Shown piece after piece: positions 16,976-26,099 of a DNA stretch of 33,271 nt; positions within the stretch are counted from its first letter, which is position 1; every line of letters starts with the position of its first letter. The notes beneath the pieces were generated by a model. That model worked only from the letters and a program-made list of their open reading frames with translations. It was not told the origin of the DNA and searched no databases. Source of the stretch: Acidimicrobiia bacterium (GTDB lineage: Bacteria > Actinomycetota > Acidimicrobiia > Acidimicrobiales > Bin134). Location of the stretch: assembly GCA_022821105.1 (NCBI GenBank), contig JAJEEH010000177.1:1-33271 (forward strand), in the 5' to 3' direction. Made by a program: the position numbers and the translations under genes.

Positions 16976-18208
16976 CTAGGCGAGCAGGTGGTTGTGCTCG
17001 CCTATGTGGGGGGCGCGGTGGCGGATGCGGTAGGGGGATTTGGGGGCAAGGTACGGCGCTCCCAGATAGGTGAAGCTCCGGCCCAGGTCCTCGTGCTCCA
17101 CTTCGACGGGGAAGCCTCGCTCTTGGAAGTGGGGGTCGGCCAGCACTTCTTCGGGCGAGTAGATGATGCCCACCGCCAAGCCCCGCTCTTGGGCGCCGAT
17201 GAAGAACTCGTAGGCGGTGATGTTCTCGGAGATGAACCGGACTGCCTCTCGGGCGGCACCAAACATGGCGGTCACCTCGGGATCCTGGCCTACCTGCGAA
17301 AGATGCAGATCTTCTTCGAGTTGGGCGCCCATCTCCAAGAAGAAGAACTCTTCAAAGTCGTTCTTCAAACCCAGGCTCTCCATCCACTCCACCACCACGG
17401 CAAAGTCCCGGGCCGAGCGAGGCGGAAAACCGGTGTTCACGTCGATGCCGTCCGCCGACAGTGCCCGGGTGAACGTGGTGGGCTCGATGGCCGCGTGCCG
17501 CCCGGTCTGGCGCTGCACCTCGTCGCCGGCCACCAACCACTGCACCGAGCCGAACTCGGTAGTCACGTTGGCGGCTGCGTGCATGTTGACGTCCACGAAC
17601 TGTCCTTGGCCGGTGTTGTCTCGGGCCAACAGCGCGGTCTGGGCGGAGAGCACCGCGAACACCGAACCGGTCTGGTACCCCTGATTTCCGCCGCCTCGCT
17701 GGGGCGGAATGGCGTGGTCGTCGTAACCGCAGCTCCACACCGGCCCGCCCGCGGCCAGCACGGTCAGGTCGATGCTCTCCTCTTGTGACCGCGGTCCGCT
17801 GCGGCCAAACGGGGTGAGCGATACCCAAATCAACTCCGGATGGTCGGCCCGCAAGGTGTCGTGGTCGATGCCCAGATCGGCCAGTCGACCAGGAGGCTCC
17901 GACTCCAGCACCACGTCGGCGGTGGCAACCAGCGATCGGAACCGGTCTCGAGCATCTTCATCTGCAAGATCCAGGGTCACGCCCAGCTTGGAGGCGTTGT
18001 AGTGCCACCACCACAGGCTGCGCTCGGGATCGGGCTCGTCGTTTAGAAACGGCTCAAATCCCCGGGTGTGGTGCCCATCGGGAGGCTCAACCACTATCAC
18101 CTCGGCCCCCATACCGGCCAGCATCAGGCCGGCATACGCCGACGCTTCACCGGCCATCTCCACCACTCGGATTCCAGCCAGAGCGCCGGGCAGATCGTTC
18201 CCCGTCAT
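16976..18208 (-). CDS. Type III CoA-transferase (CaiB/BaiF family), subunit retaining the expected Asp
   Basis: MTGNDLPGALAGIRVVEMAGEASAYAGLMLAGMGAEVIVVEPPDG...FGRSGPRSQEESIDLTVLAAGGPV...GQGQFVDVNM; ATG overlaps upstream TGA (ATGA, 18206-18210). Confidence 0.88.
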   Translation of the reverse strand: MTGNDLPGALAGIRVVEMAGEASAYAGLMLAGMGAEVIVVEPPDGHHTRGFEPFLNDEPDPERSLWWWHYNASKLGVTLDLADEDARDRFRSLVATADVVLESEPPGRLADLGIDHDTLRADHPELIWVSLTPFGRSGPRSQEESIDLTVLAAGGPVWSCGYDDHAIPPQRGGGNQGYQTGSVFAVLSAQTALLARDNTGQGQFVDVNMHAAANVTTEFGSVQWLVAGDEVQRQTGRHAAIEPTTFTRALSADGIDVNTGFPPRSARDFAVVVEWMESLGLKNDFEEFFFLEMGAQLEEDLHLSQVGQDPEVTAMFGAAREAVRFISENITAYEFFIGAQERGLAVGIIYSPEEVLADPHFQERGFPVEVEHEDLGRSFTYLGAPYLAPKSPYRIRHRAPHIGEHNHLLA

Positions 18209-19437
18209 CAGATCACCCCCTCCGCGGCCAGGTCGGCTAACTCGGCGTCCGAATGACCGAGCAGGCCCCCGAGAATCTGGCGGTTGTGCTGCCCCAATAG
18301 GGGACCTCCTCGCTCCAGCACCCAGTCGGTCTCGGAGAAGTGGGCAGGAATGCCGTCGACCCGGACCCGGCCCATCTCGCCGTGGGTGACGATGGGCCAC
18401 AAGCCCCAGGCCTCGGTGTTGGGGTCGTTGTCGATTCGGTCCTCCGGCTTGGCTACTCCGGCAGCGGGCACGCCGACGGCTTGCAGTTCGGAGGCGGCCT
18501 TGAACCGATCCCGACCCGAACTCCAGGCCCGCACGGCATCGTCCAACTCGTCCTCGTAGGCCAGGCGCCCGGCCAGGTCGTCGAACCGCTGGTCGTTGAT
18601 GCCCATAAGCCGGGCGATGGCCTGCCAATCGCGGTCGTCCCGGGCGGCCAGGGCCAGCCAGGCGTCGTGCCCGTCGGCCTCATAGATGCCGTGGGGGGCC
18701 ATGGCCGGGAACTGGCTGCGGTTGGAGTAGGGCATGCCGTCGCGCCGCAACGGCCGTTCGTTCACGGTGTAGTCCAATGCCACCGGGCCGAGCATGGTGG
18801 CCCCGGCATCGGTACACGACATGTCGATCCACTGGCCCTCGCCGGTGCGGCTGCGGTGGATGAGCCCGGCCATGATGGCCATGGCCATGAAGTTCCCCCC
18901 GTGGTGGTCCATGTAGGAATACCCCCACCCGGCCGAGGGCATGTCGGGGAGCCCGGAGGTGAACGTGAGCCCACAGCAGGCCTGCACGATCGGGCCCCAC
19001 GTCTTGTACTTGCGATAGGGACCGATGTGGCCGAACCCGCAGTTGGACACGTACAAGATGTCGGGCTTGATCTCTTTCAATCGGTCGTATCCGAAACCCA
19101 GGCGCTCCAACACCCCGGCGGCGAAGTTCTCGGTGACGGCGTCGCTCACCGAGATGATCTCGGCCAGCAGCTCTTTGCCCCGCTCGGTGCGGAGGTTGAG
19201 CGTGACTCCCAGTTTCTCCACGTTGTGGTTGTTGAAGCAGCCGCCGAACTCATGGCCTCGGCGGTCGTCCACGAACGGGGACGTTCCCCGGAGCACATCC
19301 CATTTGCCCAGGCGCACTGGATCTTCGATGCGGATGATCTCGGCCCCGAAGGCGGCCATCCACCGGGTGGCCCCTGCTCCGGCCAGCTGTCCGGTGAAGT
19401 CGCAGATGCGAATGTGGGACAAAGCCTCAGATTTCAC
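18208..19437 (-). CDS. Type III CoA-transferase (CaiB/BaiF family), Asp position appears substituted
   Basis: GTG start; SHIRICDFTGQLAGAGATRWMAAFGAEIIRIEDP...GFGHIGPYRKYKTWGPIVQACCGLTFTSGLPD...GEGQWIDMSCTDAG. Confidence 0.9.
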   Translation of the reverse strand: MKSEALSHIRICDFTGQLAGAGATRWMAAFGAEIIRIEDPVRLGKWDVLRGTSPFVDDRRGHEFGGCFNNHNVEKLGVTLNLRTERGKELLAEIISVSDAVTENFAAGVLERLGFGYDRLKEIKPDILYVSNCGFGHIGPYRKYKTWGPIVQACCGLTFTSGLPDMPSAGWGYSYMDHHGGNFMAMAIMAGLIHRSRTGEGQWIDMSCTDAGATMLGPVALDYTVNERPLRRDGMPYSNRSQFPAMAPHGIYEADGHDAWLALAARDDRDWQAIARLMGINDQRFDDLAGRLAYEDELDDAVRAWSSGRDRFKAASELQAVGVPAAGVAKPEDRIDNDPNTEAWGLWPIVTHGEMGRVRVDGIPAHFSETDWVLERGGPLLGQHNRQILGGLLGHSDAELADLAAEGVI

Positions 19438-19522
19438 GGCCCGACCTTATGCGGTTGCACCCAGCCGAATCCGAGCCGGGAATCGCTGACGGCCCCGCCC
19501 GCCGTTCCCTAGGCTCCTCCCC

Positions 19523-20449
19523 GTGCGAGTTCTACACCACATGGAAGACGGGCGGCTCGACCCGATCATCGCCCGATTCGAAACCGTGGAGTTCGTGTGC
19601 GTGCCTCGCCAGGGCGACATCCCCGAAGGGGCGTCCGGCGACGTGTTGCTGACCATCCCCCGGGGCTATCCCAACTTGGCCGAGCTGCTGGACCGGGGCG
19701 TGGAGTGGGTACACGTGACCAGCACCGGGATCGACGGGTTCCCGCTCGAGCTGTTGGGCGACCGGGTGATGACTTGTTCACGGGGGGCTTCGGCTATCGG
19801 TATCTCCGAGTGGTGCCTGGCCATGATGCTGGCCTTCGAGAAGGACCTGCCCAACGTATGGCTCCAGAGCCCACCCGAGCGGTGGTTCACCGCCGACCTG
19901 GGGGCGCTCTACGGCAAAACCCTGGGACTCATCGGGCTGGGCGGCATCGGCACCGCGGTGGCCCGCCGGGCGCTGGCTTTCGTTATGTCGGTACTGGCTT
20001 TGCGACGCACCGCGGCGCCTTCGCCCTTGTCCGGGGTGGAAATCGCCGGGTCGTTGGACGAGCTGCTGGAGCGCTCCGACCACATCGTGGTGGCTGCGCC
20101 AGCCACTGCCGCCACCCATCACCTCTTGGATGCCGACGCCCTGGCCAAAGCCAAGCCGGGCGCGCACATCATCAACATCGCCCGAGGCGACCTCATCGAC
20201 CAAGACGCCCTGCGAGCCTCTCTCGACCGCGGGCATATCGCCCGAGCCTCGCTCGACACGGTGGAGCCCGAGCCCCTGCCCGAGGGCCACTGGCTATACG
20301 AGCACCCCCAGGTCCGGCTCAGCGCCCATGTGTCCTGGTGCATGCCTGAATCCTGGGACTTCCTCATGGCCCCCTTCGCCGACAATCTCCAGCGCCGCCT
20401 CGATGGCCAACCCCTAGCGGGAATCGTCAACCCCGACGAGGAGTACTAG
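19523..20449 (+). CDS. D-isomer-specific 2-hydroxyacid dehydrogenase
   Basis: GTG start; TLGLIGLGGIGTAVARRALAF...IINIARGDLIDQDAL...ASLDTVEPEPLPEGHWLYEHPQVRLSAHVSW; R/E/H catalytic positions present. Confidence 0.88.
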   Translation: MRVLHHMEDGRLDPIIARFETVEFVCVPRQGDIPEGASGDVLLTIPRGYPNLAELLDRGVEWVHVTSTGIDGFPLELLGDRVMTCSRGASAIGISEWCLAMMLAFEKDLPNVWLQSPPERWFTADLGALYGKTLGLIGLGGIGTAVARRALAFVMSVLALRRTAAPSPLSGVEIAGSLDELLERSDHIVVAAPATAATHHLLDADALAKAKPGAHIINIARGDLIDQDALRASLDRGHIARASLDTVEPEPLPEGHWLYEHPQVRLSAHVSWCMPESWDFLMAPFADNLQRRLDGQPLAGIVNPDEEY

Positions 20450-21927
20450 CCGTCGGTTGACAACACTGCCGCCACCACCTCGCGGCGGCGGACTTGGCCG
20501 GTGGCCGGGGTGCGGGGGATGGCATCCATGGCTTCGATCCGGCGGGGGTGTTTGAACCGGGCTAAGCGATCGCTCAAATGGGCTTGCACTGCATCGGGAG
20601 TTGGAAGGGCAACGCCCGGTGTGAGCACGAACACGGCGCACACCACTTCGCCCCAGCGGTCGTCGGGAATGCCCACAACCGCCACTTCGGCAGCACCGGG
20701 GAAATCAGCCAGATGGCCCTCGACCTCAGCGGGCGACACTGTCTCGCCACCGGTGCGAATCACGTCTTTGACCCGCCCGACGATGGAGTAGAAGCCGTCG
20801 TCGTCCACCTCAGCTAGATCGCCGGTGCGGAACCAGCCGTCTTCGGTGAATGCCTCAGCGGTGGCGTCGGGATTGTCGAAATAGCCGTCGAACATGAACG
20901 GGGAACGGGTCTGCAACTCGCCGCGGTCGAGGCGCACTTCGGCGCCGGTGTGGGCCTGACCGCAGCTTCCCGGCCGGGACTCCATGTCGGCGTCGTCCAG
21001 CATCGTGACCGAGCCCGCCTCAGTGGACCCGTAGAAGACCCTTCGATGCGCGTTGGGGAATGCGGCCTTCAAGTCGGCCAGCAGCTCGGGCGGGGTGGCC
21101 GAGGTTCCCGATGTGGCGAAACGCAGCGAGGCCAAATCACCATGGCGACCGGCTTCCAGCACTCGGCGCCACACCGCCGGGATGCAGTTCATGTAGGCGG
21201 CTTGGTGGGTGTGCACAGCATCGATGAGGACATCGGCGTCGGCCCGATCGGTGAACACCACCAGTCCCCGGGCCTGCCAGGCCTGAAGGGCGATGGTCCA
21301 CGCCCCCATGTGGAACATCGGGAAGATGCACACCGTGGCACCTCTCGGTTCCAGCAGTGCCGGAGTGCGGGTGCGGAGCCAATTGCACCGGTGCGACAGC
21401 ACCACGCCTTTGGACTTTCCGGTACTGCCGCTGGTGAAGAACACCACGTGGGGATCGCTCTCCCCCACTCCCGATGGCGTTGGCGCGGCATCCGATGCCG
21501 ACTGGGCCTCAGTCACGAGATCGATCCCCGGACCGGTGCCTCCCAACCGCACCAGAGGCACCCCCACCTCGTCAGCAACTGCCTTCCCGGCCTCGGCATG
21601 TTCAGAATCGACCACCAACAGCCGGGGTCGGGCCAGGCCCACCATTTCGGCGGCCTCCTCGGGCGACAGCCGGGCGTTGGCCGGGGCGAACACCGCCCCT
21701 GCCCGGGCCAGAGCTACAAACAGGGACACCGACGCCAGGTTGTTGTCGCTCCAGGTGACCACCCGGTCGCCCCGACTCACCCCGAGTCCAGCCAGCACAT
21801 GTCCCATCTGATTGGCCTGCCAGCCCAACTCCCCGTAGGTGAGCACTTGCCCGTCCAGCGCCGCTGCCGGGCGATGCGGCACGGTCGCAGCCGCATTGTC
21901 GAACACCGAGCCGATCACCAACTCCAT
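20446..21927 (-). CDS. AMP-dependent acyl-CoA synthetase/ligase
   Basis: MELVIGSVFDNAAATVPHRPAAALDGQVLTYGEL...FTSGSTGKSKGVVLSH...FYGSTEAGSVT...GWFRTGDLAEVDDDGFYSIVGRVKDVIRTGGE. Confidence 0.9.
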   Translation of the reverse strand: MELVIGSVFDNAAATVPHRPAAALDGQVLTYGELGWQANQMGHVLAGLGVSRGDRVVTWSDNNLASVSLFVALARAGAVFAPANARLSPEEAAEMVGLARPRLLVVDSEHAEAGKAVADEVGVPLVRLGGTGPGIDLVTEAQSASDAAPTPSGVGESDPHVVFFTSGSTGKSKGVVLSHRCNWLRTRTPALLEPRGATVCIFPMFHMGAWTIALQAWQARGLVVFTDRADADVLIDAVHTHQAAYMNCIPAVWRRVLEAGRHGDLASLRFATSGTSATPPELLADLKAAFPNAHRRVFYGSTEAGSVTMLDDADMESRPGSCGQAHTGAEVRLDRGELQTRSPFMFDGYFDNPDATAEAFTEDGWFRTGDLAEVDDDGFYSIVGRVKDVIRTGGETVSPAEVEGHLADFPGAAEVAVVGIPDDRWGEVVCAVFVLTPGVALPTPDAVQAHLSDRLARFKHPRRIEAMDAIPRTPATGQVRRREVVAAVLSTDG

Positions 21928-21988
21928 CGCCGGGCACACTACCGGGAGATGGGGGCACCGACCGTGGTGGTCACTACCGTGAGGGGCA

Positions 21989-22666
21989 ATGACGGAGCAA
22001 ACAGGGCCGCGATCTAGGGACACAGAGCTTGCGCTCGAAAAGGCCTACGCAGCCAAGGGCCCGGAGGCCAATCGCGAGCTCTATGCATCCTGGGCTAAGA
22101 CGTACGAGTCGGGCTTTATCGTGGACAGTGGATACGTCTACCACCAAGAGGTGGTCAAGGCTTTCTGCGAAGGTTTCTCTGACTCGAGCCAGCCTGTGCT
22201 GGATGTGGGATGTGGAACCGGAGTCGTCGGGGGCGAGTTGGCCAAGCTGGGCGTGTCCGTTATCGACGGCGTCGACATCTCGCCGGAAATGCTGGCCGAA
22301 GCCGCGGCGAAGACGTGCAACGGCCGCCCGGTGTACCGGCAACTCATTGAAGCCGACCTCACCGGTCAGACCGAATTGGCCGTTGGCGCCTACGCCGGCA
22401 TCGTGAGCTCAGGAGCGTTTACCCATGGGATCTTCGGTCCGGAGACGATCTTGAAACTGATCCGGGCGGCCAGCCCCGGTGCTCGCTTCGCGCTCGGGAT
22501 CAACTCTGCCCATTTCGAGGAGTTCGGATTCGCCGACTGGCTGGGACAGCACCAGTCGGACGGACACATCTCAGAATTGCACTTCGAGTTGCGGCCAATC
22601 TATGGCGACGCCGACGAAGCAGATCCCAATCAGTGGTCCCGCATCGCCGTCTTCTCGGCCTCGTGA
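21989..22666 (+). CDS. Class I SAM-dependent methyltransferase
   Basis: LYASWAKTYESGFIVDSGYVYHQEVV...VLDVGCGTGVVGGELAKLGVSVIDGVDISPEML. Confidence 0.85.
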   Translation: MTEQTGPRSRDTELALEKAYAAKGPEANRELYASWAKTYESGFIVDSGYVYHQEVVKAFCEGFSDSSQPVLDVGCGTGVVGGELAKLGVSVIDGVDISPEMLAEAAAKTCNGRPVYRQLIEADLTGQTELAVGAYAGIVSSGAFTHGIFGPETILKLIRAASPGARFALGINSAHFEEFGFADWLGQHQSDGHISELHFELRPIYGDADEADPNQWSRIAVFSAS

Positions 22667-22708
22667 GCGAAGCCACAAGGGTTGGCAAGACGTGGCACCA
22701 TTAGATCT

Positions 22709-23935
22709 ATGAGCTTGACGTCTGATCCGCTCACGCCATCCGACGAGGACATGGCGTTCGACCCGTTCGCCTATCCCGAGGAGGTGCCCATCGACACGCT
22801 GGCCGAGCTGCGGTCGGAGTGCCCGGTGGTCCGGACACCCACCGGCTGGTACCTCACCAAGTTCGACCATGTCTTGGAGGCGACCAGAGACGTGGAGACC
22901 TTCGTATCCAGCTTCCGCGACCCCGGCGTGGTGGTTCCCGAGGAGGAGAAGCTCATCAGCGAGATCCCCGAGCCACGCCACGGCAAGGTGCGGCGGATCA
23001 TCAACGCCACCGTGGCCCATCACAAGTCGATGCGAGCCGAACCCTTCGTGCGGGATCTGTGCCACCAATATCTCGACCCGATCTTGGAGCGGGGCCAGGG
23101 CGAGTTAGTGGCCGAGTTCATCACCCCGGTGCCCATCAACGTGATTTCCCACCTCATCGGGGTGCCCGCCGAGGACTGGGAGCAGTTCCATGCTTGGACC
23201 GACGAGGTGGTGCTGGGCGACTACCCCCGCACCAACCGCAACGAACGGGGCGAAGGCCTGGCCGGCGCCCATCCCGAGTTCTGCGCCTACATCGACGCCC
23301 TGATCGCCGACCGGCGGGCTAGCGACGAGGCCCCCGACGACCTGGTCACCCGGCTTATCACCACCGAGATCGAGGGCCACCGCCTTACTGACGTGGAGAT
23401 CCGCACCCAGCTGGCCTTCCTCATCATGTCGGGCAACGAGACCACCCGGCACCTGATCGGCAACCTGCTGTGGCGAATCATCGGCGATCCCGAGCTATTC
23501 GCCACCCTCAAGGCCGACCGGAGCCTCTCTGAGCGGGCGGTGGAGGAATCACTGCGGATCGACTCCCCCGCCCACATGCTCATTCGGGATTGCACCGCGG
23601 ACACCGATGTTTTCGGGGCTCCGATGCGCAGCGGCGACAAGATCGTGTTCGGCGTGTCGTCGGCCAACCGGGACGAGGACTATTTCGACCACCCCGACGA
23701 GTTCCGGCTCGACCGGGACCGCCCCAAAGACCACATCGCCTTCGGCGGCGGACCCCACATTTGCCCCGGCGCCAGCCTGGCCCGCCTGGAGGGCCGGGTG
23801 GCGCTGGAGGTGTTCTTGGACCGAGTGGCCGCTGCCGAGCTGGCCCCCGGCTGCGTCCGCAAGAAGACCCCGGTGTTCTGGGCCAACGGACCCGACCGCC
23901 TCGACGCGTTCTTGACTCCCGAACCCGTTGGCTGA
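22709..23935 (+). CDS. Cytochrome P450
   Basis: I-helix FLIMSGNETTRHLIGNLLW, ExxR in K-helix (ERAVEESLRID), heme motif AFGGGPHICPGASLARLEGR. Confidence 0.93.
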   Translation: MSLTSDPLTPSDEDMAFDPFAYPEEVPIDTLAELRSECPVVRTPTGWYLTKFDHVLEATRDVETFVSSFRDPGVVVPEEEKLISEIPEPRHGKVRRIINATVAHHKSMRAEPFVRDLCHQYLDPILERGQGELVAEFITPVPINVISHLIGVPAEDWEQFHAWTDEVVLGDYPRTNRNERGEGLAGAHPEFCAYIDALIADRRASDEAPDDLVTRLITTEIEGHRLTDVEIRTQLAFLIMSGNETTRHLIGNLLWRIIGDPELFATLKADRSLSERAVEESLRIDSPAHMLIRDCTADTDVFGAPMRSGDKIVFGVSSANRDEDYFDHPDEFRLDRDRPKDHIAFGGGPHICPGASLARLEGRVALEVFLDRVAAAELAPGCVRKKTPVFWANGPDRLDAFLTPEPVG

Positions 23936-24749
23936 ACAACAGCCCGAGGGCGAGACTTACACCCACGGTTACCACCAGGTAATCGTGGGATGGCACTCCC
24001 GGCGCACTGCCGAGACTTGCGCGGCCTTCTTGTTGCCTCGACTGCGGCCCGATGCCGAGGTGCTCGATATCGGTTGCGGCTCAGGCACCATCACCGCCGG
24101 CTTGGCCCGCCGCGCTGGCCGGGTGGTGGGACTTGACTTGTCGGCTGACGTGGTGGACACGGCCCGCGCCCATGCCGACGACTGCGGGCTGTCCAACGCT
24201 TCCTTTGAGGTCGGCTCGGTCTACGAACTGCCGTGGGACGACGCCAGCTTCGACGTGGTGTACGCCCACCAAGTGCTCCAGCACCTTTCCGATCCGGTCC
24301 GGGCCTTGCGGGAGGCCCGGCGAATACTGCGGCCCGGCGGGCTGGTGGCTGTACGCGACTCCGACTATGCCACCATGATCCACGCTCCCGTGTTCCCAGC
24401 CATCGAGCGCTGGCGGGACCTCTACCACCAGGTTGCTACCGCCAACGGCGGTGAGGCCGACGCCGGTCGCTATCTGCTGTCGTGGGCAATAGAAGCCGGT
24501 TTCACCGATATCGACGCCACTGCCACCACCACCGCCCACACCGACCACGAGGGTCGGACTGTGTGGGGCGAGATGTGGGCGGTGCGGGCAACCGAAAGCG
24601 ATTTCGCCGAACACGCAGTCAACAACGGATTCGCCACCCGCGATGAACTACAGGAGATCTCCGACGCCTTCCGCCAATGGGCTGTCCAGCCCGACGGCTT
24701 CTGGGCCTGGGTGAACGGCGAGGTGATCGGGGTCTGCCCGCCTGACTGA
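23928..24749 (+). CDS. Class I SAM-dependent methyltransferase (UbiE/Methyltransf_11 type)
   Basis: TTG start overlapping the P450 3' end; AEVLDIGCGSGTITAGLARRAGRVVGLDLSADVV...LQHLSDPVRALREARRILRPGG. Confidence 0.85.
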   Translation: MAEQQPEGETYTHGYHQVIVGWHSRRTAETCAAFLLPRLRPDAEVLDIGCGSGTITAGLARRAGRVVGLDLSADVVDTARAHADDCGLSNASFEVGSVYELPWDDASFDVVYAHQVLQHLSDPVRALREARRILRPGGLVAVRDSDYATMIHAPVFPAIERWRDLYHQVATANGGEADAGRYLLSWAIEAGFTDIDATATTTAHTDHEGRTVWGEMWAVRATESDFAEHAVNNGFATRDELQEISDAFRQWAVQPDGFWAWVNGEVIGVCPPD

Positions 24750-24759
24750 CGGGCCGCCG

Positions 24760-25686
24760 CTATTCGACCGGCGGGCTCTCGATGAGCTCGACGCAGGTGC
24801 CGTCGGGGTCCTCGAAGAACAGGGCTCGAAGGTCGGACGGCAGCCCGGGGCCCATCTCCAGCTCCACCGGTGGGGAGTAGCACGTCACCTCGGCATCAAC
24901 GAGCGCGGCATAGTCCCGGTCGATGTCATCGGTGAGCAGGGCCATACGGAAGATGCCCAACTCGTTGGCCTGCCGTCGAGCAGTGCCGGTGGGTCGGGGC
25001 TGCTTCCACTCCACCAAGTCGAGAATGAACCCAGAAGGACTGGCGTTGGGGGCGCCGATAAACCAGGCATCCCAGGCCACGTCTCCGTCCACCCGGAACC
25101 CCGAGCCGGGCTGAGGCTCAGACGGGCAAGAACGAACCCGGGCGTTCAGTCCGAGCACGTCGCAGTAGAAGTGGCGGGAGCGCTCCAAGTCGGAGCAATT
25201 GACGTTGACATGGGCCAGCCGGGTGCTGTCGGCCTGCACGAACTGCACCGCGGTGCCATCGGGATCAGAGCACAGAAACAGCTCAGGTGCCGACATTCCC
25301 TCAGCCCCGAGATTCACCCGAATCGGCGGCGACCACACGTCGTGTCCGGCCTCGGTAAGCCGCCGGTGCAAACCGGCCAAGTCATCGGTGAGAATGCACA
25401 GCCGACCGAAACCCAATTCAGTGACCGAGCTTGGCGGCGACCCTGCCGGCCCAGGCACCTGCCACTCCAACAGATCCAGCACCACCCCATCGAGAGCGTC
25501 GTCACCAGCCATGATCCACGCGTCCCACTGCACCTCATCCAACCCGAACGCCCCACCCGGCTGAGGCCGCTCCGGCCGAGTACGAACCGTGGTCCGCAAC
25601 CCCACCAGATCCCGATAGAACCCCAGTGATCGCTCCAGATCAGAGCAGTTCACATTGACATGAAAAAAGCGCAGCGGTCCCACCAT
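24760..25686 (-). CDS. Tandem two-domain VOC/glyoxalase-like protein
   Basis: Two homologous halves: RFFHVNVNCSDLERSLGFYRDLVGL... and RLAHVNVNCSDLERSRHFYCDVLGL..., each ending DPDGT.V. Confidence 0.88.
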   Translation of the reverse strand: MVGPLRFFHVNVNCSDLERSLGFYRDLVGLRTTVRTRPERPQPGGAFGLDEVQWDAWIMAGDDALDGVVLDLLEWQVPGPAGSPPSSVTELGFGRLCILTDDLAGLHRRLTEAGHDVWSPPIRVNLGAEGMSAPELFLCSDPDGTAVQFVQADSTRLAHVNVNCSDLERSRHFYCDVLGLNARVRSCPSEPQPGSGFRVDGDVAWDAWFIGAPNASPSGFILDLVEWKQPRPTGTARRQANELGIFRMALLTDDIDRDYAALVDAEVTCYSPPVELEMGPGLPSDLRALFFEDPDGTCVELIESPPVE

Positions 25687-25689
25687 TGA

Positions 25690-26094
25690 TCAACCCTTGA
25701 TGGTGAGGAGTTCTAGGAGATTGCCGTCGGAGTCGCGGAAGTAGACGGACTGGCCGCGTTCGCCGTTGCTGGCGGGGCGGGGGGCGGGGCCTTCGATGAC
25801 CTCGACGCCGCAGTCGGCCAGGTGAGCCTGGGCCTCGGCGATGGTGCCACCCCAGCGGAAGCACAGGTCTACCGAGCCAGGGGTGGGCAGGCGGGCGTGG
25901 GGGGAGGCCGGGGCGACCGCGGGGTGCACGTTGATGCGGTTGGCGCCCACCTGCATCATCACGATGGGCATCTTCCCGGCCCGGAACTCCTCCAAATACA
26001 TGGGCTCAGCGCCCAGCACCTCGCCGTAGAAGGCGACGGTGGCCTCAACGTCGGCCACGGTGATGGCCAGATGGTCGAATCCCTCAACGCTCAT
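25690..26094 (-). CDS. VOC family protein
   Basis: MSVEGFDHLAITVADVEATVAFYGEVLGAEPMYLEEF...GQSVYFRDSDGNLLELLTIKG. Confidence 0.9.
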   Translation of the reverse strand: MSVEGFDHLAITVADVEATVAFYGEVLGAEPMYLEEFRAGKMPIVMMQVGANRINVHPAVAPASPHARLPTPGSVDLCFRWGGTIAEAQAHLADCGVEVIEGPAPRPASNGERGQSVYFRDSDGNLLELLTIKG

Positions 26095-26099
26095 GATGC

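Noticed and set aside
18209-18628. N-terminal extension of the CoA-transferase ORF 16976-18628
   Set aside because: Overlaps the 3' part of the neighbouring CoA-transferase out of frame; family homology starts at ATG 18208.
22681-22711. TTAGATCT before the P450 ATG as a leaderless -10
   Set aside because: Only 2 nt separate the hexamer from the ATG; would require a downstream TTG start, not otherwise supported.
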